Source: a candidate division LCP-89 bacterium
GTDB taxonomy: Bacteria; Electryoneota; B3-LCP
NCBI GenBank assembly: GCA_025774735.1
Contig: JALGZU010000153.1
Span: forward strand, 1-8,848
Direction of reading: 5' to 3'
DNA length: 8,848 nucleotides
Part shown: positions 1-7,431 of the stretch, one piece after another
Position numbering within the stretch: the stretch's first letter is position 1
Layout of the letters: the number at the start of each line of letters is the position of its first letter
Notes under the pieces: generated by a model
The model's input: the letters and a program-made list of their open reading frames with translations, nothing else
Database searches by the model: none
What the model was told of the DNA's origin: nothing
Translations under genes and position numbers: made by a program

Positions 1-81
1 GATGAGGAATTCAGCCGCATCTTGAAGCAATGCAGCCGCGCTCTGGATCAGATTGAGAAGATCTGGGAGAAACCATCGTGA
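1..81 (+). CDS. C-terminal end of a probable BatD-like protein (partial)
   Basis: Frame 1 is open from the window edge to a TGA at 79-81 and gives 26 residues, beginning DEEFSRILKQC and ending EKIWEKPS. The peptide is charged and helical, with no membrane segment. Its stop overlaps the GTG start of the next gene (GTGA at 78-81), so the two genes are probably translationally coupled. The next gene is BatE-like. In known Bat operons batD commonly precedes batE, and many BatD proteins end in a short helical cytoplasmic tail of this kind. The assignment rests on position and general character only, because the fragment is too short for a motif. It could instead be another Bat-operon member. Confidence 0.5.
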   Translation, partial: DEEFSRILKQCSRALDQIEKIWEKPS

Positions 82-867
82 GGAGAGTCGTCATAACGAA
101 TCTGGTTCTTCTGTTGCTCTCTTTCGAAACCGCCCCTTCGCAGCCTGTTTATGTGAGTGAGCGGGTGCTCGCGGCCGAAGAGGCTTACCTGACCGGCGAT
201 TACGTCACTGCGATCGACAGCTACGAGGTGATTATCGAATCGGGCTGGAGCGGAGGAACGATTTTCTATAATCTCGGAAACAGCTACTATAAGACGGGAC
301 AGTATGGAAAGGCGATTTTGAATTACGAACGCGCCCGCCGGGATCTGGGCAATGATGCCGATCTGATGGCCAACCTGAAATTGGCGAATCTGCACATCTC
401 CGACCGTATCGAGCCTTTGCCCAGGTTTTTCGTACTGCGGATTTTCGAAGGCAGTACTGCGGATTTTCGAAGGCATCGGGGCGGCGCTCCCCGTACCGCG
501 CTGGGCTGCAATCTTCCTCATGACGGAATGGGCGCTGGCTTTGACCTTAATCGGTCTGTACAGTGTCAGAAAATTTCAATGGCGCCGCTTGCTGGTAATG
601 GCTTTTGTCCTCACCGGGGTGACTTTTATTCTCTCCGGCGGCTTCTTTATCCAGCAGAAGGTCTACCGGGACGGCCTCACAGAAGCCGTGGTTTTAGCAG
701 GCGACGTCGCAGTGCGCAGCGCACCCGAATCGGATGCGACGAAACTATTTACCCTCCACGAGGGTGCAAAGATGAGGATTCTGCGGCACATATCCGGCTG
801 GTCTGAAATTTTACTCGTGGACGGGAAGAAGGGTTGGGTTCCCGAAACCTCGTTTGAACCGATTTAA
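78..867 (+). pseudogene. batE: batE-like TPR/SH3 protein, frameshifted by a 22-bp tandem duplication
   Basis: As it stands the gene is split in two. A GTG start at 78 reads a signal peptide (about residues 1-21) and two TPR units (about 31-94, including YNLGNSYYKTGQYGKAILNY). It then reads HISDRIEPLPRFFVLRIFEG, a junction typical of BatE, before running out of frame to a stop at 806. The rest lies in another frame from about 476, with an ATG at 520. It has two hydrophobic helices and an SH3-type domain (GDVAVRSAPES to GWVPETSFEPI) ending at 867. A perfect 22-bp direct repeat (432-453 and 454-475) separates the halves. Removing one copy joins them into about 255 residues, the usual BatE layout. 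BatE belongs to the Bat envelope complex (VWA proteins BatA/BatB, plus BatC, BatD and BatE), whose exact biochemical role is unsettled. The gene is either truly disrupted or carries an assembly error. The 115-residue piece starting at ATG 520 might still be made separately. Confidence 0.82.
432..475 (+). repeat. 22-bp perfect tandem duplication inside batE
   Basis: Positions 432-453 and 454-475 are identical and adjacent; each unit begins GTACTGCGGATT and ends CGAAGGCA. In the start frame both copies begin on or near codons for VLRIFEG. Because 22 is not a multiple of three, the second copy shifts the frame by one base. The protein sequences before and after the repeat join seamlessly if one unit is dropped, which shows that the single-copy form is ancestral. 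Such duplications arise by replication slippage or by misassembly. Confidence 0.95.
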
Positions 868-900
868 CTCAGAGATAAAGTAACAACCATTTGACTTGTT

Positions 901-1419
901 ATGAAAGTTTCGCTGAAAATTTCCTTGCCGGTCCTCGCTCTCTTCGCCCTCTGCTTCCTGGCCGGGTGTGCTGCTGGTCCTCCGCCTGTGACCTACGAAG
1001 AGCCCCTGGGGGACGAGACCCTGCAGGTACCGCAGGATGAGACCTTCAACCCGCTGACTGTGGGGGATGATGTAATCGTTCTGCCGGAGTCGAACTTAGA
1101 TGCGGCTCCCCTTGATACGGAGCTGGAGACCGAAACGCCTCAGAAAGAGGCTGAAGCCGCCATGGAGGAAGTGCCCGGGTACCGTGTTCAGCTCTTCACA
1201 TCCGATGTGGAATTTGAAGCCCGTGCCGTCGAAGAGAAGGCTTTGCTCGAATTCGACGAGAACGTCTACCTGATCTTCGATTCGCCGACCTACAAGATTC
1301 GGGTGGGGGATTGCACGTCGAGGTTGGATGCAAACGCCTTGAGGAAGAAAGCCTTCGGTCTCGGCTACCGGGACGCCTGGGTGATCCAGAGCCGGGTCAT
1401 CGTTCCCGTGACTCGATAA
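901..1419 (+). CDS. SPOR-domain outer-membrane-type lipoprotein
   Basis: The protein has 172 residues. A lysine-containing N-terminus and a hydrophobic stretch lead to the lipobox LAGC, with Cys23 as the predicted acylated residue, so it should be exported and anchored in a membrane by lipid. Residues 24-90 are acidic and proline-rich, with low complexity (many D/E), and look like a flexible linker. Residues about 92-170 match the SPOR pattern: YRVQLFTS, an alanine/glutamate-rich helix, then VYLIFDSPTYKIRVGDCTSR and a final helix and strand (LGYRDAWVIQSRV). SPOR domains bind denuded peptidoglycan glycan strands, often at division sites. It lies 33 nt after batE on the same strand, without a clear Shine-Dalgarno before ATG 901. 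It could be co-transcribed with the Bat genes. The 3' end overlaps the opposing gene by 23 nt. Confidence 0.85.
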   Translation: MKVSLKISLPVLALFALCFLAGCAAGPPPVTYEEPLGDETLQVPQDETFNPLTVGDDVIVLPESNLDAAPLDTELETETPQKEAEAAMEEVPGYRVQLFTSDVEFEARAVEEKALLEFDENVYLIFDSPTYKIRVGDCTSRLDANALRKKAFGLGYRDAWVIQSRVIVPVTR

Positions 1420-2977
1420 AGAGCGGGTTGGTGAGGCACAGCTTGTCGGTTTCCGTCGTCACCTCGAGGCGCAGATAGCCTCGCATCTCGGCGATTTCAT
1501 GCGTGAACTCAGCTTCACATCCCCCGGGCTGGGTTTCCTCCAGAAGAATTCTCTCCTCCGGTTCCCCTTCAGCGCCCCAATAGAGTTTGACCGATCTCAA
1601 AGAGCCGAATTCCGGATTGCTCAAAGCGCGGATGACCGCCTTTCGAGATCCGTTTGGAGCGGGTGCCAGGTTTAGACTGGCAAAAGGGCCGTCGCTGACC
1701 AGACTCGGTGCGGTTTTCAGAGCACTGCCGATGTTGCCCACATTCAGTTCATTATGCAAGCGGATCCCCGTCCTTGCCTCCCCGAAGATCTGGCGGTCGG
1801 CTTCGCTCAGTTTCAGCATGGGGAATCCCACCTGGCGGTAGCGGTTGAAATTGCCGTGAGCGTCGCTGCCTGCCAGGATCTTCCAGCGGCGTCCCTTCAG
1901 CAGCCCCTCGATCCAGGCGGTCAGACCGCGGTGGAAATCCCTCCCCCTGCCGCCGTTCCACACCTGCAATCCGAAGAGTTCTCCGTTGTCCAGATCGGTC
2001 TGTCTCCAGCTGTCGCGCCCCAGTAGCCAGCTTTCCAGGATAGGTACTTTCATCAGCGGATGAGCTGCGATGGGCAGAACTCCTTCATCCCGGCGCTGTA
2101 GCGCCTCATCAAGGCTAAGCTCCGACTTCACCTTGAACCAATACTCCGCCGAATCCCCCGATCCCGGTAGAAAGCGCTTCTGTTGAAGCAGGAGCAGGTG
2201 AATGTTCTTACCTCTCGAATTAGCACAACTCAGTTCATAACCGGGCAGGAGCGCGAACGATCCAGCGTTTTCCCCATTCAGGCGGTCGATTTCTGCGGCG
2301 CGCTCCTGGAAGCGGGTCAGCCGGGGGTCGGACTGGTTGAACGATCCGGGCAGGTCATCGAGGTCATAGGAGTGATCCGCAGTGAAAGCGAAGCTTAAAC
2401 CCGATGCTGATCCCAGGGGCGGGTAGGCGGCCAGGGGAGCCCCGAACTCGATCTGGTCTTCCGTGTAGGCGGTATGGGCGTGGAGGTCGCCGAAGGTCCA
2501 GCCGTCTTCACGCGGCAGTGGGTATCCTGACTGCCGGATTCTGAGAGGGTCATGAGACAAACCGGGGAGGTTGTCGGTCTTGACGGTGCGGAAGCGGCCC
2601 CGGATCTGCACCCGCCAGGAAGGCCGGATTTCCCATTCGCAGGGGGACTCGTCGGGCAGATCGATCCATTCGAGGTGGTGCCACCAGCGTTTCGTGACGA
2701 ACTCCTGGCCGAAATTGATGTGATGGGTGTAATAGGTATCCTGCCCCTTAACGTCCAGGTTGACGCCCTGCAGATGGCAGGGGAAGCGGTCGGCGTCCTT
2801 GATGATCAGCAGGACGGGAAGCGGCTGTCCGGGTTCCAGGCGGCGAGGAGCGTCGCAGATCAGCTCCGGCTGGCGGCGGTAGTAGAGGCTGAAGGGGAAG
2901 GCTTTGAAGCGGTAGTGGAGTTCCGGGTAGAGTCCGAGCAGAGGGATCAGGTGTGGGGATAGTTCTGGAAGCATCAC
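1397..2977 (-). CDS. PHP-domain metallohydrolase with beta-rich N-terminal extension (CehA/McbA-like)
   Basis: The protein has 526 residues. The full PHP metal-site pattern is visible: GDLHAHT (H166, H168) followed by TED (D174), FTADHS (D201, H202), PGYELS (E248), H260, AAHP (H306) and GSDAHGN (D372, H374). PHP domains bind two or three metal ions and hydrolyse phosphoesters or related bonds. Residues 1-160 form a separate region rich in predicted strands and aromatic residues, and residues about 425-526 form another beta-rich tail. This arrangement recalls the CehA/McbA-type metallohydrolases. There is no signal peptide or membrane helix, so a cytoplasmic location is likely. It is the last gene of the - strand run. 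GTG 2977 overlaps the previous gene's TGA by 4 nt, and the next codon, ATG 2974, is an equally possible start. No Shine-Dalgarno is evident, which fits translational coupling. The substrate is unknown; a sugar-phosphate or lipid-linked intermediate of the neighbouring enzymes is a guess. Confidence 0.82.
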   Translation of the reverse strand: MMLPELSPHLIPLLGLYPELHYRFKAFPFSLYYRRQPELICDAPRRLEPGQPLPVLLIIKDADRFPCHLQGVNLDVKGQDTYYTHHINFGQEFVTKRWWHHLEWIDLPDESPCEWEIRPSWRVQIRGRFRTVKTDNLPGLSHDPLRIRQSGYPLPREDGWTFGDLHAHTAYTEDQIEFGAPLAAYPPLGSASGLSFAFTADHSYDLDDLPGSFNQSDPRLTRFQERAAEIDRLNGENAGSFALLPGYELSCANSRGKNIHLLLLQQKRFLPGSGDSAEYWFKVKSELSLDEALQRRDEGVLPIAAHPLMKVPILESWLLGRDSWRQTDLDNGELFGLQVWNGGRGRDFHRGLTAWIEGLLKGRRWKILAGSDAHGNFNRYRQVGFPMLKLSEADRQIFGEARTGIRLHNELNVGNIGSALKTAPSLVSDGPFASLNLAPAPNGSRKAVIRALSNPEFGSLRSVKLYWGAEGEPEERILLEETQPGGCEAEFTHEIAEMRGYLRLEVTTETDKLCLTNPLFIESRER

Positions 2978-3942
2978 GCGGCCGATTTCGCGGGAGACGT
3001 TCTCTTACTGCGGTAGTAGAGGTATTTCGCCGCCCAGGGGAGGAACGAGGCGAAATACCGGTCGAAACGGTACGGCAGGGAGGGAGCCAGGTAACAGTTG
3101 ATGGTGCAGTGGCGGCAGAAATCCTCCCGGCCCTGTCTCTTCATCGCCTCGGCGCGTTCGGCGCTTTTTAAGACCTCGCGCAAGTTACCTTGAACGGGCA
3201 GGGCGGTCTGAGCGTGATGGAAGCAGGGCAGTAACAGCTCATTCTTCGCTGAGATCACCAGGGTGGAGGAGACTGCACGGCAGCGGGGGTGCTCTGTGTC
3301 GTTGCCGCCTTCCCGCATCAAGCGGAGAACCCCGCCGTTCAGGTAGACGTAAGGTTGCCGGCAGAAGCGCTCAAGTTCATCCAACTGTGCGCGGGTCAAA
3401 ATCCCTTCGCCGCCGTTGACTTCGAAGGCGGGATTGACGATCAACACAAGGCCGCGATTCCGGACGAAGTTGGCAAGGGGGACGACGTCGCGGTAGTTTT
3501 CGCGGCAGGCGGTCAGAAGCAGGTCGGGCTTCTCCCCCAGCGACAGCGCCAGTTCAACCGATTCGAGCACACGATCATAGCAGGGGATGCCTCTGAGACG
3601 GTCGTGTGTCGCCGCCTCGGCGCCGTCCAGGGAGATATGGAACAGGTCGACCAGACCCCGCAGCGGTTCGGCATATTGAGGATAGAGGATGGCGTTGGTT
3701 GTCACGGTGGTCCGCAGACCGGCGTCCCGGGCGGCTCTTAAGAATCCGGGCAGTTCGGGATGGAGCAGCGGTTCACCGCCAGTGAAGTCGACGATACGAA
3801 CGCCCGTCCGGGGGAGCTGACTGAGGTTGGCGTACACGCTTTCGGGATTGGCCAGGGTTCTGTCCTCGCGTTCCCAGAGGTCGCAGAACGTACAGCGGGC
3901 GTTGCAACGCAGGGTCAGGTAGTAATTACAGACCAGAGGCAT
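2974..3942 (-). CDS. Radical SAM protein with C-terminal auxiliary-cluster cysteines (distal copy)
   Basis: The protein has 322 residues. The radical SAM signature Cx3Cx2C (C13, C17, C20, in RCNARCTFCDLW) lies almost at the N-terminus and should bind the [4Fe-4S] cluster that cleaves S-adenosylmethionine. GGEP follows at 55-58 and the strand FHISLDG at about 101-107. The C-terminal part has C221, C240, C276, C279 and C283, enough to ligate a second Fe-S cluster in a SPASM/twitch-like domain. The end is basic (YYRSKRTSPAKS) after a hydrophobic/aromatic stretch, perhaps a membrane-surface contact. It follows a GT2 gene after 41 nt and overlaps the PHP gene. Radical SAM/SPASM enzymes modify peptides, sugars or lipids by radical chemistry; the substrate here cannot be read from the sequence. 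A second radical SAM gene with the same cysteine layout lies at 5181-6242. Confidence 0.88.
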   Translation of the reverse strand: MPLVCNYYLTLRCNARCTFCDLWEREDRTLANPESVYANLSQLPRTGVRIVDFTGGEPLLHPELPGFLRAARDAGLRTTVTTNAILYPQYAEPLRGLVDLFHISLDGAEAATHDRLRGIPCYDRVLESVELALSLGEKPDLLLTACRENYRDVVPLANFVRNRGLVLIVNPAFEVNGGEGILTRAQLDELERFCRQPYVYLNGGVLRLMREGGNDTEHPRCRAVSSTLVISAKNELLLPCFHHAQTALPVQGNLREVLKSAERAEAMKRQGREDFCRHCTINCYLAPSLPYRFDRYFASFLPWAAKYLYYRSKRTSPAKSAA

Positions 3943-3983
3943 GAAAAATCCCGAATAACATCAAAGAATTAGAGATACCGGAC

Positions 3984-5102
3984 TCAGCGAGTTTCAACCG
4001 GTCGGGCTGCAGCTGCATGCCGGCGTCCCTTCCAGGTCACGTTCCGGTTGAAGAGAAAGATTACCGCCAGCAGCGGCGTGGAGATGGTGAAGAAGATCTC
4101 CCACAGCAGGAAATATCTAATACAGTCCACGCAGCCTAATCCCCCGGTAACCCTGTACAGAATCAGGAAATTTGCCGCCGCGGTTGCCGCCCAGATCCAG
4201 ATCGCTACCGGTGCCGCCACGAACAGTCCCAGGAGCAGCAGGATGTTGCGAATTCCAGCGCTCAGGAGGGTGAGTTTCCCGAGTGCTCCGAGGAGGTGGA
4301 AACCGGTGAACCAGCGCTTTCGCTGCTGCAGGAATTGGCCCCAGCTGTCTACGGCAGGCGCCGAAACAACTGTCTCGGCATCTAATGTAAAGCAGGCTTT
4401 CACGCCTTTTCCCAGAATGGCTCGAAACAGAGCCAGGTCTTCGGTCAGCGAAAAGCCGGTTTCTTCGAGGCCTCCGGCTTCATCATAAGCCGCACGCCTC
4501 AGGGCCATATTCTTCCCGAAGGCGGACTGCGGTCTGCCCAGGTTCGCAAAGGCGCTGCCCACACTCTGCAGAAAGAGCCAGTCCAGCCCCTGGATGCCGT
4601 GCCAGACGTTGCCGTCTTCGATTGACGACATGCCTCCAACGCTGATCTGGTAGACCGTGAGGGCAGCCAGATGTTTTTTTGCCCAGGTCGGCGGGAGTAC
4701 GGCGTCGGCATCCGTCAGCAGGAGCGCCGGGTTGGAAGCCTTGGCGATCCCCTCCTTGAGGGGGCGCCATTTGCCGTTCTGTTCCCCCGCATCGGGGGGA
4801 GGAAGATGCAAAACCTGAACCGTTAAGCGGCTCCGTTCGGCGAACTCATCCATCATCTGACCGGTCCGGTCTTCAGAGGCGTCGTTCACCAGGATGATCT
4901 CCAGACGGTGGGACTCAACCGTCTGGTTTTCCAGGCTTTCAAGACAGGCCTGGAGCCTCTTCTCTTCGTTACAGGCGCAGATGACCACCGATCCCGAAGG
5001 GACTTCATCCACGGCTTCCACGGGCTTGATATCCAGTGCGAACCGGATGATCAGAGCCAGGAGAAGGTAGCCGATACCGATTGAGATGATCAGTTCGCTC
5101 AT
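3984..5102 (-). CDS. Membrane-bound family 2 glycosyltransferase (distal copy)
   Basis: The protein has 372 residues. An N-terminal membrane helix (about 4-23) precedes a GT-A catalytic domain: SVVICACNEE (about 38-47), VNDAS with D74, the DXD-type TDADA (D131, D133), TED (220-222, candidate catalytic acid) and QQRKRW (the QxxRW motif, 260-264). Two or three hydrophobic segments follow (about 280-318 and 330-353). This layout resembles the inverting, often processive GT2 enzymes that use a nucleotide sugar and act at the cytoplasmic face of the inner membrane on a lipid acceptor or a growing chain. A GGAG lies 10 nt upstream of ATG 5102. It sits between the two radical SAM genes. The product sugar and acceptor are not predictable. 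Its design matches the GT2 at 6244-7431, and the two look like diverged relatives. Confidence 0.88.
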   Translation of the reverse strand: MSELIISIGIGYLLLALIIRFALDIKPVEAVDEVPSGSVVICACNEEKRLQACLESLENQTVESHRLEIILVNDASEDRTGQMMDEFAERSRLTVQVLHLPPPDAGEQNGKWRPLKEGIAKASNPALLLTDADAVLPPTWAKKHLAALTVYQISVGGMSSIEDGNVWHGIQGLDWLFLQSVGSAFANLGRPQSAFGKNMALRRAAYDEAGGLEETGFSLTEDLALFRAILGKGVKACFTLDAETVVSAPAVDSWGQFLQQRKRWFTGFHLLGALGKLTLLSAGIRNILLLLGLFVAAPVAIWIWAATAAANFLILYRVTGGLGCVDCIRYFLLWEIFFTISTPLLAVIFLFNRNVTWKGRRHAAAARPVETR

Positions 5103-5180
5103 CTGCCCACAGCTCCGGTTATGATCTCTTCTGAAGCGAACGGTGCCAGGCTACGTTCAATCTCGGTATGGGCCGGTGGA
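5103..5180 (-). other. Longest gap inside the - strand gene run
   Basis: This 78-nt stretch between the proximal radical SAM gene and the distal GT2 gene is the widest spacing in the run. I see a GGAG Shine-Dalgarno (+ strand 5113-5116) for the downstream gene. I see no convincing hairpin with a T-run and no clear sigma-70 promoter. It may be plain leader sequence. Confidence 0.4.
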
Positions 5181-6242
5181 TCAACGGTTCATGCGGCGTC
5201 GGGAAGAAGAGTTTTCGTCAGGATTTCGGGATAGATCCAGAGGATCCTGACCCCGGTTGATCGAACGGGTGTGAGACCGCCAGCCGATCAGATCTCCCCA
5301 TAAAGGACCCAACGATTCCAGAATTTCACCGGGTTGGGTGAAGAAATCGATGGCGAAGTATTGATACCAGCCACACTGGCGCGGACACTCCTTCATCTGA
5401 GTGCGTCGGGCCTCGGCGTCTTCGGATTCCAGGTACTCCAACAGCGGCGTTTGGGCCAGATTGACCGGTTTCTCTCCCAAGGTACGGCAGGGATAAAACA
5501 GGCCGCCGTCGCTATCGATGATTATGGAAGCGGCGGAACAGTGCGATTCACCGTTCAGGGCATCCAGGTAGCGGCGCGGGGTGAGGATGGTGTGCGGGTA
5601 GCTAATCTTCAGGGCTGTCACGGTAGATCGGAACAGCACGGGATCGGGAAAACTGTGTTCGACGTCGTCGAGATTCACGGCGGGCATGAAGAGGATCTTG
5701 GCGCCGCTCGAAAAGCAGCGTTCCACCTTTTCGGCCATGTCATCCAGATCGCAATCACGCACTACTGTCTGGACGCAAACGATCCAGGGGTATCGGACCA
5801 GTTCGGGCAGGAGCTCGAACAGTTCTAGGTTGTCGTGCCCTTCGTCGATGGAGATGTGGAAGAGATCGATCCAGCGGCTGAACCGGTCCAGTGGGTAGTC
5901 GGTCAGGTTGCGGGCGCTGGTCGTGAAGAGCAGGTAGAATGGCTGCCTCGACGCTTCGTCCAGGATCGTTTCGATATCTTTGCGCAGCAACGGTTCGCCA
6001 CCCTCTATCGAGGTCAAAACCACGGACGATTCACCCAGGTTACGCAGGATGCGCACAATGCCGTCAGTGTCGAGATCCACGGCGGGGTTTTGCCAGACGT
6101 TGCAGAAGGGGCAGCGGAATCCACAGCGGTCCGTCACCTTGAAGGAAGCGTAAAAAGGATAGACTCCTTCGCCGCCCCGCCGGTTTTTGTACAGGCAGCG
6201 CGCTACGGTGAGTAGTTTATTTGGGGGAAGCATCCGTAACAT
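5181..6242 (-). CDS. Radical SAM protein with C-terminal cysteine pairs (proximal copy)
   Basis: The protein has 353 residues. Cx3Cx2C is C40, C44, C47 (RCGFRCPFCNVW), GGEP is 81-84, and FHISID follows at about 128-133. Downstream cysteines C235, C252, C286 and C290 form two pairs (Cx16C and Cx3C). They match C221/C240 and C279/C283 of the radical SAM protein at 2974-3942, so an auxiliary [4Fe-4S] cluster is plausible. It differs from that protein by about 27 extra N-terminal residues and by a polar, arginine- and serine-rich tail (SSSRRRMNR). The start ATG 6242 is one base after the TAA of the preceding GT2 gene, so the two are almost certainly co-translated; ATG at residue 4 is a less likely start. 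There is no membrane segment. It is likely a cytoplasmic enzyme acting on the product or acceptor handled by the neighbouring glycosyltransferases; the substrate is unknown. Confidence 0.88.
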   Translation of the reverse strand: MLRMLPPNKLLTVARCLYKNRRGGEGVYPFYASFKVTDRCGFRCPFCNVWQNPAVDLDTDGIVRILRNLGESSVVLTSIEGGEPLLRKDIETILDEASRQPFYLLFTTSARNLTDYPLDRFSRWIDLFHISIDEGHDNLELFELLPELVRYPWIVCVQTVVRDCDLDDMAEKVERCFSSGAKILFMPAVNLDDVEHSFPDPVLFRSTVTALKISYPHTILTPRRYLDALNGESHCSAASIIIDSDGGLFYPCRTLGEKPVNLAQTPLLEYLESEDAEARRTQMKECPRQCGWYQYFAIDFFTQPGEILESLGPLWGDLIGWRSHTRSINRGQDPLDLSRNPDENSSSRRRMNR

Positions 6243-6243
6243 G

Positions 6244-7431
6244 TTACTTCGTCATCCTCTCGTCGCTTAAAACGGGCACCTTCGTTCGCTTGAACCGCTG
6301 TCCTTTCCATCGGAAACCGAGCAGGTGACCGCCAATACTAAACGTTATAATCGCTGGAATATGAATTAGTTCCAACGCCAGAGCCGCCGGCCAGTCCGGC
6401 TTCAACCCGAAGAGAACCCAACCTCTCTTCAAGATTTTGAACTCCTGGAGGACTTTCGTCAAAAAGAAAGCAATCCAGAGCCAGTTTACCAGCCCGTTTA
6501 ACCAGAGTATGGGGGACAAGAGCAGAGCCAGGAAAAAGCCGAATGTCGCCAGCGCGAACGCCAGCGCGGGCGCGGTGTAGGATAATCCCCCGGATCCCCA
6601 GCGCAGCCGCTGGTTGAAAACTTGTGCGGGCGTCTCTTCCGGCCAGGACCGCACCAGGCTCTGCGGGTCAGTCGAGAAGCGGATGCGCCAACAGCCCTGC
6701 CGCCTGATCCTCTGCACCAGCAGGGTGTCGTCGCCGGTGACCACGTGGCTGATATCGCCGTACCCTCCGGCCTCTTCGAACGCTTCTCTACGAAGTGCCA
6801 GGTTGCTGCCGTTGCAGTTGAAGGCGATCCCTCCGCCGATGGCTCCCGCGGCGAAAAACGAATGCGACAGGTAGTCCAGTTGCTGCATACGCTGCCAGAA
6901 GGGCTCGGGCCGCCCCCGGTCGAAGACCGTTAGACCGGTCACGACGCCGGTCTTATCGTCAAAACCCGAAACCAGCGATCTGATCCAGCCGGATTGGAAG
7001 CGGCAGTCGCCGTCGGTCGTGATGATGACCTCACCGCCAGCCTCCCGCAGGCCATGCAGAAGGGCGTTTTTCTTCGGCGATAGACTCTCAGACGGTGACC
7101 TGACGTCAACCACCTTCAATCCGGGGACCTTGCCGGTATCCGCTTCACCGGTGCCGTCCGCAGAGCGATCGTCCACAACGATCACTTCAAAGCGTTCGTG
7201 CGGGTAATCCTGAGCCGCCAGGTTTTCTAGGGCAGCGCCGATGTGGCGCACCTCATTCCGGCAGGGGATGATCACACTCACGGCGGGCGTCCACTCCGTG
7301 CCGGTTACATCAGCCCCGCTGCTTTTCAATCTCCCGAGACCTCCGTTGATCCATCCCAGACCCGCCAGGTAGATGAATCCCGTCAGGGCGAGCAGGATGC
7401 TCCAGGCCGGTTCCAGAGGGAGCTCAAGCAC
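6244..7431 (-). CDS. Membrane-bound family 2 glycosyltransferase (proximal copy)
   Basis: The protein has 395 residues from GTG 7431. A membrane helix lies near the N-terminus (SILLALTGFIYLAGL). The GT-A domain follows: SVIIPCRNE, VVDDRS (D87, D88), TTDGDC (DGD 140-142), VTGDD (233-235, candidate catalytic base region) and NQRLRW (QxxRW, 274-278). Two or three C-terminal hydrophobic segments end in a basic tail. The family is the same as for the GT2 at 3984-5102: transfer from a nucleotide sugar at the cytoplasmic face of the inner membrane. A TTG at 7449 would add six residues (401 in total). I prefer GTG 7431 because GGAGA lies 7 nt upstream of it, while the TTG has only a weak AGG. With GTG the gene overlaps the upstream flippase-like gene by 8 nt. 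One base separates its TAA from the radical SAM start. Confidence 0.87.
   Translation of the reverse strand: MLELPLEPAWSILLALTGFIYLAGLGWINGGLGRLKSSGADVTGTEWTPAVSVIIPCRNEVRHIGAALENLAAQDYPHERFEVIVVDDRSADGTGEADTGKVPGLKVVDVRSPSESLSPKKNALLHGLREAGGEVIITTDGDCRFQSGWIRSLVSGFDDKTGVVTGLTVFDRGRPEPFWQRMQQLDYLSHSFFAAGAIGGGIAFNCNGSNLALRREAFEEAGGYGDISHVVTGDDTLLVQRIRRQGCWRIRFSTDPQSLVRSWPEETPAQVFNQRLRWGSGGLSYTAPALAFALATFGFFLALLLSPILWLNGLVNWLWIAFFLTKVLQEFKILKRGWVLFGLKPDWPAALALELIHIPAIITFSIGGHLLGFRWKGQRFKRTKVPVLSDERMTK

Noticed and set aside
891..896. TTGACT as a -35 box for the SPOR lipoprotein gene
   Set aside because: It lies only 4 nt before the ATG, so it cannot serve as a -35 element for this gene.
2552..2962. 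+ strand open frame of 136 codons
   Set aside because: It lies entirely opposite the PHP protein gene, whose metal-binding motifs make the - strand reading real. The + strand translation has no recognisable motif.
3943..3983. AT-rich 41-nt gap as a possible promoter for the distal radical SAM gene
   Set aside because: A TTGATG is visible on the - strand, but no -10 element at proper spacing fits before the start codon.
5334..5828. + strand open frame of 164 codons
   Set aside because: It is antisense to the radical SAM gene with clear Cx3Cx2C and GGEP motifs, and appears to be a by-product of GC-rich codon use.
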